A stretch of 57,901 bases of DNA, taken from NCBI GenBank assembly GCA_029555965.1, contig JAKQHY010000064.1, forward strand, positions 1 through 57,901. The letters are read 5' to 3'. Of this stretch, positions 16,696 through 25,004 are shown one piece after another. The notes beneath the pieces are model-generated. The model saw only the letters and a program-made list of their open reading frames with translations, made no database searches and was not told where the DNA came from. The position numbers were made by a program, and so were the translations under genes. The number at the start of each line of letters is the position of its first letter. Within the stretch, counting starts at the first letter, position 1. The DNA is from Chloroflexota bacterium. Its GTDB lineage: Bacteria; Chloroflexota; Anaerolineae; B4-G1; SLSP01.

Positions 16696-16746
16696 CTCAA
16701 CGGATTGAACGGATTCAACGGACGTTTTTCCGTTGAATCTGTTGAG
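16696..16746. repeat. CAACGGATT-type hairpin repeat, copy 3
   Basis: CTCAACGGATTGAACGGATT at the left pairs with TCCGTTGAATCTGTTGAG at the right. It lies just after the stop codon of the minus-strand dipeptidase gene. Confidence 0.8.
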
Positions 16747-16753
16747 CGAAGCA

Positions 16754-17818
16754 TTACATGGCGCGGAGCACGTGGCGGAAGATGCGCAACCAGTTGCCGT
16801 GCAGGATCGCGGCGACGTCCGCTTCGGAATAACCGCGCTCATACAGCAACGCGGCAATCTTGCCCAGGTCGGCGATGGAAGTTAGTCCTTCCGGCACGGC
16901 TTCCAGGCCGAATCCGCCGTCAAAGTCGGAGCCGATACCCACGCAATCGGCCTGCCCTGTCGTCTGGCAGATATGGTCAATAACTTCGATGAGGCGGCTG
17001 AGCGGTAGACGTGGGTCGCCGACGCGCCAGCCGGCCTGGAGCATGGCGTTGAAGGGGACGACGCCCATCACGCCGGCGCGTTCTGCGATGCGCCGGATGA
17101 GGTCGTCGGAGAGTTGACGCGGGGTATCCACCAGCGCGCGCGGGTTGGCATGGGTGGCGACGAGGGGGCCGGGGTAGCTGTCCAGGGCTTCGTAGACGGC
17201 CTCTTCCCACAAGTGGCTCACGTCCAGCAGCAGATGGGCGTCGGCCATGCGCGCCAGCAGCCGGCGGCCCTCGTCTGAGAGGCCGCCCGGCGCGGCGCAG
17301 CCGCCGGCGTAGCGCGTCCCCGCCGACCAAGCCAATCCCACGCCGCGCAGGCCGCGTTCGATCCACCAGGTTAACTCGCCAGGCTCGCGGATCGGGTCGG
17401 CGCCCTCCATCACGATGAACAGGCCGAGTTGGGGGTGCGGCGTCTCCCAGGAAGCCCACACAGCATCCAGGTCCGCCTCGGTGAGCAAGAGCCGCACCCG
17501 TTCCTGTTCATCGGCCAGGCGACGGTAGTAATCCAATTGGGCCACACCCTGCGCGTGCGCTTCGGCGGGGGTATGATACACTTGTGCCTCACGCTCCCAG
17601 TCCCGAAACGCCGGGGAGATGAAAATACTGGCGCCGGCCACGGCCACTTGTCCGCGCCACAATTCGGGTAGGCTGACCAGTGCGGAGCCGCAAGGCAGGC
17701 CGGGCGGCGGGGTGAGGGTGTCGTGGGCGCGGAGTTCCGACAAAGGGCGCAGCAGGTCGCGATGCAGCACGACGGCGTTATAGGCCATATCCAAATGAGC
17801 GTCTATGATGAGGGGCAT
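16754..17818 (-). CDS. Membrane dipeptidase (renal dipeptidase family, M19)
   Basis: A zinc peptidase of the amidohydrolase superfamily that hydrolyses dipeptides. The 354-residue protein shows the metal ligands in DAHLD (residues 5-9), VMEGADP (about 125-131), THANPRAL and GIGSDFDGG (about 295-303). The ATG at 17818 follows GGAGAAGCCCT; the open frame continues upstream into the FHA promoter and is discarded. Despite the family name there is no signal peptide or membrane anchor, so the enzyme is probably cytoplasmic. The substrate (for example D-containing dipeptides) is not deducible. Confidence 0.9.
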   Translation of the reverse strand: MPLIIDAHLDMAYNAVVLHRDLLRPLSELRAHDTLTPPPGLPCGSALVSLPELWRGQVAVAGASIFISPAFRDWEREAQVYHTPAEAHAQGVAQLDYYRRLADEQERVRLLLTEADLDAVWASWETPHPQLGLFIVMEGADPIREPGELTWWIERGLRGVGLAWSAGTRYAGGCAAPGGLSDEGRRLLARMADAHLLLDVSHLWEEAVYEALDSYPGPLVATHANPRALVDTPRQLSDDLIRRIAERAGVMGVVPFNAMLQAGWRVGDPRLPLSRLIEVIDHICQTTGQADCVGIGSDFDGGFGLEAVPEGLTSIADLGKIAALLYERGYSEADVAAILHGNWLRIFRHVLRAM

Positions 17819-17913
17819 AGGGCTTCTCCAACAATAACAGGATTTGCGGAATGATAGGATCAAAAATCTGTTGAAATTCATCCAGTCTATTGAGTATAAT
17901 AGGATTGGCGCAT

Positions 17914-17943
17914 TTGACAAAACCCCTGGTTTGGCGTTATACT
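17914..17943 (+). promoter_or_regulatory. Promoter for the FHA gene
   Basis: Consensus TTGACA (17914-17919) and TATACT (17938-17943) separated by 18 bp, about 50 bp before the FHA start codon. Confidence 0.65.
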
Positions 17944-17995
17944 CTGGACTGAGGCGCAAGCAAGACTATGGGGCGGGGATGCCCAAAGAGGAATT

Positions 17996-18565
17996 ATGAA
18001 TCGTCCCAAACAGTATATACTGACCATTAAAGAAGGGCCGAAAGCCGGGGAAGTCTTGATATTGGAAAATATCGAGTACACCCTGGGGCGCACGCCGGAC
18101 AATCGGATCGTGATTGATGAGTTGAGTGTCTCTCGCCATCACGCTCGACTGCAACCGACGTTGGGCAGTTTCGCGCTGGAGGACCTGGGCAGCACCAATG
18201 GCACCTGGGTCAACGGGGAACAGCTTGCCCGTCCCTGTGTTCTGGCCCCCGGCGATATTATTCAACTGGCCGACAACGTGACCCTGGAATTCAATTTCCA
18301 GGAGGAAATTTTGCCCGAAGCCTTGATCCCGCCGCCCGATGTCCCGGTCACAACGGAGACGCCGCGTGGGAAGACGCCCGCCTGGCTTACGGACAAGGAA
18401 CCTAAGACGATGCCAACGCGCCCCAAACGCCTGGGATATCGCGTGCTCATCGGCGTGTTACTTTTGTTGATCGTGCTGTGCCTGGCCGTAACGGCGTATA
18501 TTTGGTTCGCTGCGCCGGAAGTCTGGCAGCAGATTCTCAGTCAGTTCGGCGTCCCCACGCCGTGA
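17996..18565 (+). CDS. FHA-domain protein with C-terminal membrane anchor
   Basis: FHA domains bind phosphothreonine peptides. Residues 8-100 form the domain: GRTPDNRIVI (31-40, conserved Gly-Arg), SVSRHHARL (44-52, Ser and His ligands) and DLGSTNGTWVNG (63-74). A Pro/Lys-rich linker follows, then a single hydrophobic segment (about 148-172) near the C-terminus, so the FHA domain is expected in the cytoplasm tethered to the membrane. No Ser/Thr kinase gene is in the window. It is monocistronic, with its own promoter and a strong terminator. Confidence 0.9.
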   Translation: MNRPKQYILTIKEGPKAGEVLILENIEYTLGRTPDNRIVIDELSVSRHHARLQPTLGSFALEDLGSTNGTWVNGEQLARPCVLAPGDIIQLADNVTLEFNFQEEILPEALIPPPDVPVTTETPRGKTPAWLTDKEPKTMPTRPKRLGYRVLIGVLLLLIVLCLAVTAYIWFAAPEVWQQILSQFGVPTP

Positions 18566-18581
18566 TGGGTGAAATCACACA

Positions 18582-18622
18582 AGAGCGCCGGATACGAAAC
18601 AACGTATCCGGCGCTCTCTTTT
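18582..18622 (+). terminator. Terminator after the FHA gene
   Basis: AGAGCGCCGGATACG and CGTATCCGGCGCTCT form a perfect 15-bp stem with loop AAACAA (18582-18617), followed by CTTTTC. Confidence 0.8.
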
Positions 18623-18687
18623 CCCAACCACTTCAATACATTCGGGATTGGCGCTTCCCAGTCCAGGTGCTTTGCAGATAGACCCGG

Positions 18688-19521
18688 TTATGGCTCTGCG
18701 CGCTGGCAGATAGGGCAAAAGTAAGTGCTGCGTTGTCCCTGGACGATACGTTCCAAGGCATAGCCGCAACGCGGGCAGCGGTCGCCGGCGCGATCGTAGA
18801 TCTGAAGATAATGTTGATGATTGCCCAGGCCGCCATCAGGGTAGACGTACTGGCGATCCCCCAGGCTGGTGCCGCCGTTGGCGATCCCCCCGCCAAGTAC
18901 CGTCCCTATGGCGCGGTGCAGACGTTCTACCTCAGCCGTGGTCAAGGTCCCCGCTACGCGCAAAGGGTGGATCTGCGCTTGCCATAGAGCTTCGCTCACA
19001 TAAATATTGCCGAGTCCGGCGATAAATTTTTGGTCGAGCAGCAGGCGTTTGATTTCACCCTGGCGGCCAGCGAGCTGTCGCATGAGCCACTCCGCCGTGA
19101 ATTCCGGCGACAAGGGTTCCGGTCCTAACCCCTTCAACACTTCCGCCGGGTCCGTCACCAGGAAGAAGCGGCCAAATTTGCGCGGGTCACTGTAGACAAC
19201 CCACACGCCATCATCCAGGCGCATCCGGACACGCATGTGCCGGTCGTCGCCGGGGCCGGCAGAAGGCGCGAGGAGGCTGAATTTGCCGGTCATGCGCAGG
19301 TGTACCAGCAACGTCTGACCAGTGTTTAATGGCAACACCAGGTACTTGCCGCGCCGTCCTACTTCTTGTACGCTCGCGCCCAGTAAAGCCGTGCGGAAAC
19401 GCGCCACATCAGGACGGTCTACGGTACGCGCCCACAGCACATCCACCTGCACAAAACTGCGACCAGTCAGCGCCGGTCGCAGTTTGCGCGCAATTGTTTC
19501 GACTTCAGGTAATTCTGGCAT
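18688..19521 (-). CDS. mutM: Formamidopyrimidine-DNA glycosylase
   Basis: MutM/Fpg removes 8-oxoguanine and ring-opened purines from DNA and cleaves the abasic site. The N-terminus PELPEVETIARKL supplies the catalytic Pro2 and Glu3, GRRGKYLVLPL carries the conserved Lys near residue 59, and QKFIAGLGNIYVSEALW is the H2TH region. The C-terminus has the zinc finger CPRCG...CPICQ (four cysteines). Length 277 is normal. It follows the ferritin-like gene by 15 bp and is probably cotranscribed, which would pair oxidative damage repair with iron or peroxide handling. Confidence 0.96.
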   Translation of the reverse strand: MPELPEVETIARKLRPALTGRSFVQVDVLWARTVDRPDVARFRTALLGASVQEVGRRGKYLVLPLNTGQTLLVHLRMTGKFSLLAPSAGPGDDRHMRVRMRLDDGVWVVYSDPRKFGRFFLVTDPAEVLKGLGPEPLSPEFTAEWLMRQLAGRQGEIKRLLLDQKFIAGLGNIYVSEALWQAQIHPLRVAGTLTTAEVERLHRAIGTVLGGGIANGGTSLGDRQYVYPDGGLGNHQHYLQIYDRAGDRCPRCGYALERIVQGQRSTYFCPICQRAEP

Positions 19522-19536
19522 ACGCGCCGACCGGGA

Positions 19537-20016
19537 TCAACGCGGATAGGGGTAGCGGGATTCGTAGCGCTGCATCAGGATGTTGAAGTGGGTATGCTCA
19601 GCCTGGGCCAACTGCATGAACAGCTTCTTGGCTTCCGGGTCCTGCGCGATCTGCGCGCTGTTGTAATACAACTGGAAGGATTTGTCCTCCACCCCCATCG
19701 CAAACAACAGCGCATCCTCTTCGTTGGGGTGGGCCGGCAATACTTTGAGGGCCTCTTTGGTCGGGGGGAAGACGACGGAGACCACGTCCAGTGTCTCGGG
19801 CGCGGCCATTTCAGGGATGGTTGCCCAGCCTTTGCCGGCGCGCAGCGCTTCATACTGACGCTGAATATAGTTGAAATGGCTCACTTCATCGTCGGCCAGT
19901 TGCGTAAACATCTGTTGGACATCGGGGTCCGCCAGACTGTCGGCCAGTTTGAGGTAGAAATCCCGGCCATCTGTTTCAAGTTTCATCGCTTGCGTTAAAA
20001 CATCCAGCAGTTCCAT
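19537..20016 (-). CDS. Ferritin-like di-iron protein (rubrerythrin family)
   Basis: A 159-residue four-helix protein with the ligand pattern of rubrerythrin-like proteins: Glu in KLETDGRDFY (residues 12-21), an ExxH in DDEVSHF (Glu44, His47), an acidic helix near EDALLFAMGVEDKSFQLY and a second ExxH in AQAEHTHF. The rubredoxin-type C-terminal zinc/iron ribbon is absent, so it is a single-domain erythrin rather than a full rubrerythrin. A role in peroxide or iron stress is inferred from family and from its neighbour mutM. It has a near-consensus promoter upstream. Confidence 0.87.
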   Translation of the reverse strand: MELLDVLTQAMKLETDGRDFYLKLADSLADPDVQQMFTQLADDEVSHFNYIQRQYEALRAGKGWATIPEMAAPETLDVVSVVFPPTKEALKVLPAHPNEEDALLFAMGVEDKSFQLYYNSAQIAQDPEAKKLFMQLAQAEHTHFNILMQRYESRYPYPR

Positions 20017-20061
20017 GCTATGCCTCCTGATATAAAAGAGATTTTTATATTTTTTAATATA

Positions 20062-20089
20062 ATTTTAGACTAAATCTATCGTTTGTCAA
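20062..20089 (-). promoter_or_regulatory. Promoter for the ferritin-like/mutM unit
   Basis: On the minus strand TTGACA (20089-20084) and TAAAAT (20067-20062) with 16-bp spacing, followed by a very AT-rich leader (20037-20061). A site for a metal or redox regulator could overlap here but none is recognised. Confidence 0.65.
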
Positions 20090-20100
20090 ACCGCCGGAAA

Positions 20101-20262
20101 TCAGAGCCAGAACAGCGGCCACCACATACAGCCGCGACGGCGGACCGCGCGACGGGCGGCGCGGCGGGCCGCACGTTGTGAACGGCGTTCCCCCATCCGC
20201 ACGCCCCGCTGATAGGCGCGTTCTAAACGGCGCTGCACTCGTCGAAAGTTTCCACCCAACAT
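20101..20262 (-). CDS. Small Arg-rich protein (53 residues)
   Basis: Not recognised. A strong GGAGGTGAAGG ribosome site lies directly before the ATG at 20262. The product has 18 arginines, mostly in residues 7-43 (for example QRRLERAYQRG, then an RRAxRRA tract), and ends with the hydrophobic aromatic tip CMWWPLFWL. The highly basic helix and hydrophobic end suggest nucleic-acid or membrane binding, which is inference only. A longer frame on the same strand (20054-20269) starts at a poorer GTG and is compositionally unlikely. The next gene's promoter begins right after its stop. Confidence 0.55.
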   Translation of the reverse strand: MLGGNFRRVQRRLERAYQRGVRMGERRSQRAARRAARRAVRRRGCMWWPLFWL

Positions 20263-20314
20263 CCTTCACCTCCCTATAGACTGAAATACAGATAAAATTG
20301 CCGCAACGCCGGCG

Positions 20315-20965
20315 CTAGGGTTTCTTTTGCGGTGCGACGCCGCCCCTTTGCGCCACGGCGGCCTGTACTGCGAGTACGTCGGGGTTGTGTAATGCGCCGG
20401 GTGGCCGCGGTCTGTCGCTCACCATCACCGGCAATAAGCCCGCCTGGCATGGGATGACCAGGTCGGCGAGGTACTCCTGGCCTTCTTCACAAATCAAATA
20501 TTCGCGCTCCGGGAAAAAACCGCTTTCCTTTAATGTTACGTACAGCCCGTCTGCGCCGGAAACGTACAGATCGTTGACCTCGGTGGCGGCGGCGAAGCGA
20601 TCCCAGGTGCTTTCAATGAACGTAATCCGCCGCCAGCGCAGGCTAGGAATGGGGGGATCGCGGGGAATCAGCGGGCCGATTTGCAGTTTGTAATAGCGGT
20701 TGCTGGCGCGCGGGTGGTGGGTTTCTTGGGGAAACAAATCACGCCGCAGCGCCAATTCATGGCCGCGGACCTCGGCATACCAGTGAATGGCCCATTTTTC
20801 TGCGGCAAATGCCGCGGTGAAATAGAAGGCCAGCACGGCGGCATCAGTGATACTCTCTGGGGCATGTTGCTCTGGGATACGATACCAGCCTTCGTCGCGC
20901 GCAAGCGCGAAGTCACGCGGCCGGTTCAACACGCCCACCAGCACCCGGTCGGCGGCATGAAACAT
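20315..20965 (-). CDS. Hypothetical protein, 216 residues
   Basis: Family not recognised. The frame is open to 21193, but the ATG at 20965 has GGGAGGGAAACC before it and gives a compact product starting FHAADRVLVGVLNRPRDF. It is soluble, rich in aromatic and charged residues, with a conserved-looking GWYRIPEQHAPESI (about 27-40) and GLYVTLKESGFFP. The HAADRVLVG/EGWYRIP pattern suggests a beta-rich fold, but no catalytic signature is evident. It lies 52 bp before the Arg-rich small gene on the same strand. Confidence 0.75.
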   Translation of the reverse strand: MFHAADRVLVGVLNRPRDFALARDEGWYRIPEQHAPESITDAAVLAFYFTAAFAAEKWAIHWYAEVRGHELALRRDLFPQETHHPRASNRYYKLQIGPLIPRDPPIPSLRWRRITFIESTWDRFAAATEVNDLYVSGADGLYVTLKESGFFPEREYLICEEGQEYLADLVIPCQAGLLPVMVSDRPRPPGALHNPDVLAVQAAVAQRGGVAPQKKP

Positions 20966-21192
20966 GGTTTCCCTCCCCTGAACATAGCAAATAGCAAATA
21001 GCAAAATCTCTGCGCTCTGCGGCGAAATTTTTGTTCTTATCGGTGTACGTTCATGACGACTCATGCCAAAAATTCTAAGCAAAGTATAGGGAAGGAAGCC
21101 GGAGAAGTCAAGCCGTCCATTTGACACTTGACAATTGCGATCATTGGATAGGATCAGGGATAAGATAAAATCAGGGAGGGGTAAAATCAACA

Positions 21193-21549
21193 ATGAATTC
21201 GTATCCCCACTCTATGGGGGCCAAGAAACACCCCCGCACGTACTGGCGGCTGGGGCTGTGGATAGGTTTGTTGCTGTGTCTTGGCGCACAATGGGTCGTG
21301 GGCCAGACGTTGTGGAATGAATCGCCAGACACGCCGCAGCCCACCCCCACTGCGTACAAGGTCTATATTCCGATGGGGGCCAACCCGGGTCACGCTGAGC
21401 CAGATCACAACTCCGATGACAGCGACCCGGCACCCTGGCGCGCTTTCACGCGACGTTATGGCAGCGCGTTGTTGTTGTGTTGCGCGTTGGCGGCCTGGGG
21501 GGGCTGGCAATGGTGGAAAAAACGACATCCGCTCACAAAGGATAATTGA
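21193..21549 (+). CDS. Small membrane protein with two hydrophobic segments
   Basis: A 118-residue protein with a first hydrophobic segment at about residues 20-37 and a second at about 92-106 followed by WWKKRH. The region between is Pro/Asp/His-rich and probably outside the membrane. The start is supported by GGGAGGGG 11 bases upstream. No family recognised. It precedes the two LysM surface-protein genes, which have their own promoter, so a functional link is only suggested by position. Confidence 0.65.
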   Translation: MNSYPHSMGAKKHPRTYWRLGLWIGLLLCLGAQWVVGQTLWNESPDTPQPTPTAYKVYIPMGANPGHAEPDHNSDDSDPAPWRAFTRRYGSALLLCCALAAWGGWQWWKKRHPLTKDN

Positions 21550-21578
21550 TCAGGTTATACCTTGCCATCAACAGAGGT

Positions 21579-21606
21579 TTGACAAGCCCTACCCCTATGC
21601 TATAAT
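21579..21606 (+). promoter_or_regulatory. Consensus promoter before the LysM gene pair
   Basis: Perfect TTGACA (21579-21584) and perfect TATAAT (21601-21606) at 16-bp spacing, about 105 bp before the first LysM gene. It predicts strong expression. Confidence 0.8.
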
Positions 21607-21710
21607 TTTTCTCACTTAGGCTTCACACTTCATACGCCGCCGGCAATGGAACATCTTCAAAGCTGGCGGTGTTCTATGTTATGAGGTCGTGAAATGGAGG
21701 CAAAAAAATC

Positions 21711-23327
21711 ATGAAGTTTAAACAGTGGTATGTGGTGATGGCGTTGTTTTTGTTGGTGACGTTGCTCTTCCCCGCATTGGCCCTTCAGGCAAAAGACGCA
21801 GCACAGCCCGTCCAGCAGGAAATTGGGACCAATCTCCTGGTCAACCCAGGGTTTGAAGGAATCGGTAAACCGGTTGACAACGCTTACGAGAATTATGGCA
21901 ACTGGACGCGAGACACTTTTAATGGAGCGCAATATGGTGAGATCTTCAGTCCGCAGGGCTGGGTCACCTGGTGGCAAGAGGGCGACTATGGTCGCCCAGA
22001 ATGTAAGGTCATTCCCAATCAACATCCCTTTAATACCGATCCGGTGCGCATCTACCAGGGATATTACTCTGGAATGTGTTTCGGATTCTACCGCAAAATC
22101 CACGCCGGCTACTATCAGGTGGTGCGTAACATTCCCCCCAATTCAGTGGTTGAGGGGACCTTTATGGCTCATGCCTGGACGTGTGGAGAAGATAAACCGG
22201 CTCGATCATGTGGAGATCCGAGTTCTTTTTATTTTCGCGTCGGGATCGATCCCAACGGCGGCACCGATCCGTTTTCCGCAAACATTATATGGAGCGGCCC
22301 CGCCTTCAACTATGATACTTATAGCGGCGTTGGGCCGGTGCAGGCAACCGTCGGGGCCAACGGCGTGGCAACGATTTTCCTGGAGGGGCTAGGCAAATGG
22401 CCCAATAAGCATAACGATGCTTACTTCGACAATCCCGTCTTGAAGTTAGTGACGTTGGGCACGCCGCCTACGGCAACGCCGCCGCCCCCGCCGCCCACCT
22501 CCGATCAACCTCTGCCCACAGTTGGCCCGCAGTATACAGCCACTCCTTCGCCCGGCGGTTCGGTCATCCATACGATTGTGGAGGGGGATACGTTGTTTGG
22601 CATTGCGATCACCTATGGGGTAGATGTGGATGAACTGCGCCGACTCAACGCCGGATCGCTAGGTCCTAACGATCTGCTTTCCATTGGACAAGAGATTGTC
22701 GTCAAGGCCGGCACCGGCGATCAGCTGACGCCGACGCCGGAGACCATCCAGTTGCCCACTACGCCCGAAACGCCGACCGTTCAGCCGAGTAACCCCAGTG
22801 CGCCGCCGCCGGCGACCGGTGATACGGGGTCAATCTGCGTGTTGGCTTTCTATGATGCTAACGGGGATATGGCTCGGCAAAATGAAAGTGAAATGGCTTT
22901 GCCCAATGCAGAAATTACAATCGTGGAGACAGGCGGTTCATTGACGCCCTATCGCACCGATGGCGTCAGCGAACCATACTGCTTCCAGAACTTAAAGGCC
23001 GGGCAGCAATACATTGTCCGCCACAATCCGCCGCCTGGTTACAAAACTGAGCTTGGCCCGTGGAATTTGATCCTGAACGGCGGGCAGGTTTACAATATTG
23101 AATTGGCTTACACCCGCGATCAGGGGGCGGCGCCGGATGCCAGCGGCACAGTCAGCCCCGAGATTAAGAATACGCCGGCAGCCGATAATGAAGAACCAAC
23201 CAAAGAGCCAGAAGAGGGCAGCAGCATGACGAAACTCCTGAACACCATCTTTCGCGTCAGTGGGATCATTGTTTTGGTGTTGATGGTGGTTATCGTGGTG
23301 CTCTTTTTCCTGTCACGCCGCGCGTGA
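21711..23327 (+). CDS. LysM surface protein with N-terminal carbohydrate-module-like domain, copy 1
   Basis: Exported protein of 538 residues. A signal peptide covers about 1-27. Residues 40-245 form a beta-rich domain beginning NLLVNPGFEGIGKPV, resembling the start of many jelly-roll carbohydrate-binding modules. A Thr/Pro linker leads to one LysM domain (about 284-331, IVEGDTLFGIAITYGVDVDE), which binds peptidoglycan-type glycans. Then a Cna-B/SdrD-like beta domain (about 370-470, CVLAFYDANGDM) and a C-terminal membrane segment (about 512-533) ending in SRRA. It is followed by a paralogue of identical layout. Ligand of the N-terminal domain is unknown. Confidence 0.85.
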   Translation: MKFKQWYVVMALFLLVTLLFPALALQAKDAAQPVQQEIGTNLLVNPGFEGIGKPVDNAYENYGNWTRDTFNGAQYGEIFSPQGWVTWWQEGDYGRPECKVIPNQHPFNTDPVRIYQGYYSGMCFGFYRKIHAGYYQVVRNIPPNSVVEGTFMAHAWTCGEDKPARSCGDPSSFYFRVGIDPNGGTDPFSANIIWSGPAFNYDTYSGVGPVQATVGANGVATIFLEGLGKWPNKHNDAYFDNPVLKLVTLGTPPTATPPPPPPTSDQPLPTVGPQYTATPSPGGSVIHTIVEGDTLFGIAITYGVDVDELRRLNAGSLGPNDLLSIGQEIVVKAGTGDQLTPTPETIQLPTTPETPTVQPSNPSAPPPATGDTGSICVLAFYDANGDMARQNESEMALPNAEITIVETGGSLTPYRTDGVSEPYCFQNLKAGQQYIVRHNPPPGYKTELGPWNLILNGGQVYNIELAYTRDQGAAPDASGTVSPEIKNTPAADNEEPTKEPEEGSSMTKLLNTIFRVSGIIVLVLMVVIVVLFFLSRRA

Positions 23328-23355
23328 CCTGTTTGACGTATTCTGCAAAGAAAAG

Positions 23356-23384
23356 CACAGGCCATCCCAATCGGATGGCCTGTG
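23356..23384 (+). terminator. Hairpin after LysM gene 1
   Basis: CACAGGCCATCC and GGATGGCCTGTG form a 12-bp perfect stem. The T-tract after it is weak (TGTTC). The same stem sequence follows gene 2 at 24951, so gene and hairpin were duplicated together. Confidence 0.6.
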
Positions 23385-23416
23385 TGTTCAATGGGTAAAC
23401 AGCGGTGAGGATAATG

Positions 23417-24925
23417 ATGCGATTCAAGTTGTGGTACGCGGCCATAGGGTTGTTGCTGACATTGCTGCTTACCTCTACGCAGGCGATTCAGGCCCAAGAG
23501 ACAACGCCGCCTCCCACACCAGCCGCCGGCCCTAATCTTCTGGAAAACCCGGGATTTGAGGGGATCGGTAAGCCGGTGGACAATAGGATGCCCAATCCAG
23601 ACAACTGGACGCGGGATACCTTCAATGCGGTGCCATATAGTGAGATTTTCACGCCGGAAGGCTGGAGTATCTGGTGGAAAGAAGGTGACGGCTATGGCCG
23701 GCCAGAATGTAAAGTTATTCCCAATGAGCCGCCCTTTAATATAGCGCCCATTCGCATCCACGCTGGCTATTATTCCGTTCTCTGCTTTGGGTTTTATCGT
23801 AAACTGCACGCCGGCGCCTATCAAGTGGTGCGCGGTATCCCGCCTGATTCGGTAGTCGAGGGGACCTTTATGGCTCACGCCTGGTCGTGCAGCGAAGATA
23901 ATCCCCCTTTGTCGTGCGGCGATATGGTCGGGTTCTATTTCCGAGTGGGAATTGATCCTAATGGAGACACCGATCCTTTTTCTGAGAACATTGTGTGGAG
24001 TGAGCCGGACTACCATCATGATAAATTCGCCCGGGTTGGGCCGGTGCAGGCGACAGTGGGCATCACCGGCGTAGCAACGCTCTTCATAGAGGCAACGGCT
24101 AAGTGGCCCTACAAGCACAACGATGCGTATTGGGATAATGCCGGCCTGCGGGTAGTGGTTACTGGAACGCTTCCCACCGCTACCCCGCCGCCCCCGCCGC
24201 CGACCTTCGTTCCCCTCCCACCGCCACAGACTCCCCAGCCCACACCCACACCGCTGCCGGACGGAGCCATTGTCCACACCGTGGTAGAAGGGGATACTTG
24301 GCTGGGGATAGCGCTTCTTTATGGGGTGGATGTGTCTGAGTTGATTCGGCTCAATGCTGGAACCTTCGCAATGAACCGCCCGATCACCGTTGGGCAGCCA
24401 GTCGTCGTGCAGGTCAATGCCCGTGCGGAATCCACTCTGCCAACAACCATGACGGTGGGCGCGCCGCCGGTTACGGGACTTGCACCTGAATACCCTGCCG
24501 GCGATATGGGCACAATCTGCGTCCTGGCCTTCGACGATGCCAACGACGATAACGTGTGGCAGAGCGACAATAATGAGGAAACGGTGGTGAGCGATGCAGA
24601 AATCGCGCTCGTGGGAGCCGATGGCAGCGTCTCCATCTACCGCACGGACAGCAGCGGCACACACTGTTTTCAGAATGTAACAACAGGGCAGTTCTACCTT
24701 GTCCAGCATACCCCTCCACAGGGATACACTACGGATTTTGGCCCATGGCGACTTTATCTGAGCGGCGGGCAGGTTCACCACATCGCGTTGGCCTACAAAC
24801 GCGCACAAACAGCGCCCTCCCCTATCCCATCCTCCCTTGCCCCGCTCCTGCGTATCAGTGGTGGCCTTAGCTTGTTTTTAGCCATCGGTATTGGCATTCG
24901 CTTTACACGATCACGCCGTGCGTGA
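23417..24925 (+). CDS. LysM surface protein, copy 2
   Basis: A 502-residue paralogue of the preceding protein with the same order: signal peptide, NLLENPGFEGIGKPVDN domain, Thr/Pro linker, LysM (about 283-330, VVEGDTWLGIALLYGVDVSE), beta domain (CVLAFDDANDDNVWQSD) and C-terminal membrane segment ending in SRRA. Of the tandem ATG codons, 23417 was chosen because it gives MRFKLWY matching MKFKQWY of copy 1 and a six-base spacing from GAGG. Linker and beta domains are more diverged than the N-terminal domain. The pair probably arose by tandem duplication. Confidence 0.85.
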   Translation: MRFKLWYAAIGLLLTLLLTSTQAIQAQETTPPPTPAAGPNLLENPGFEGIGKPVDNRMPNPDNWTRDTFNAVPYSEIFTPEGWSIWWKEGDGYGRPECKVIPNEPPFNIAPIRIHAGYYSVLCFGFYRKLHAGAYQVVRGIPPDSVVEGTFMAHAWSCSEDNPPLSCGDMVGFYFRVGIDPNGDTDPFSENIVWSEPDYHHDKFARVGPVQATVGITGVATLFIEATAKWPYKHNDAYWDNAGLRVVVTGTLPTATPPPPPPTFVPLPPPQTPQPTPTPLPDGAIVHTVVEGDTWLGIALLYGVDVSELIRLNAGTFAMNRPITVGQPVVVQVNARAESTLPTTMTVGAPPVTGLAPEYPAGDMGTICVLAFDDANDDNVWQSDNNEETVVSDAEIALVGADGSVSIYRTDSSGTHCFQNVTTGQFYLVQHTPPQGYTTDFGPWRLYLSGGQVHHIALAYKRAQTAPSPIPSSLAPLLRISGGLSLFLAIGIGIRFTRSRRA

Positions 24926-24950
24926 CCTGGAATATCCGACCCTAAAATTC

Positions 24951-24980
24951 ACACAGGCCATCCGCATGGATGGCCTGTGT
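24951..24980. terminator. Hairpin after LysM gene 2
   Basis: ACACAGGCCATCC and GGATGGCCTGTGT form a perfect 13-bp stem with a GCAT loop. It lies between convergent genes and may serve both. Confidence 0.6.
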
Positions 24981-25004
24981 GAGTTTAATTCATTGGGTTA
25001 CAAC

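Noticed and set aside
20054..20269. 71-residue frame overlapping the small Arg-rich gene
   Set aside because: Its GTG start overlaps the ribosome site, and it runs through the promoter of the next gene.
23120..24808. 562-residue open frame antisense to the second LysM gene
   Set aside because: His/Arg/Ile-rich composition without domain signatures; the plus-strand protein has signal peptide, LysM and a paralogue.
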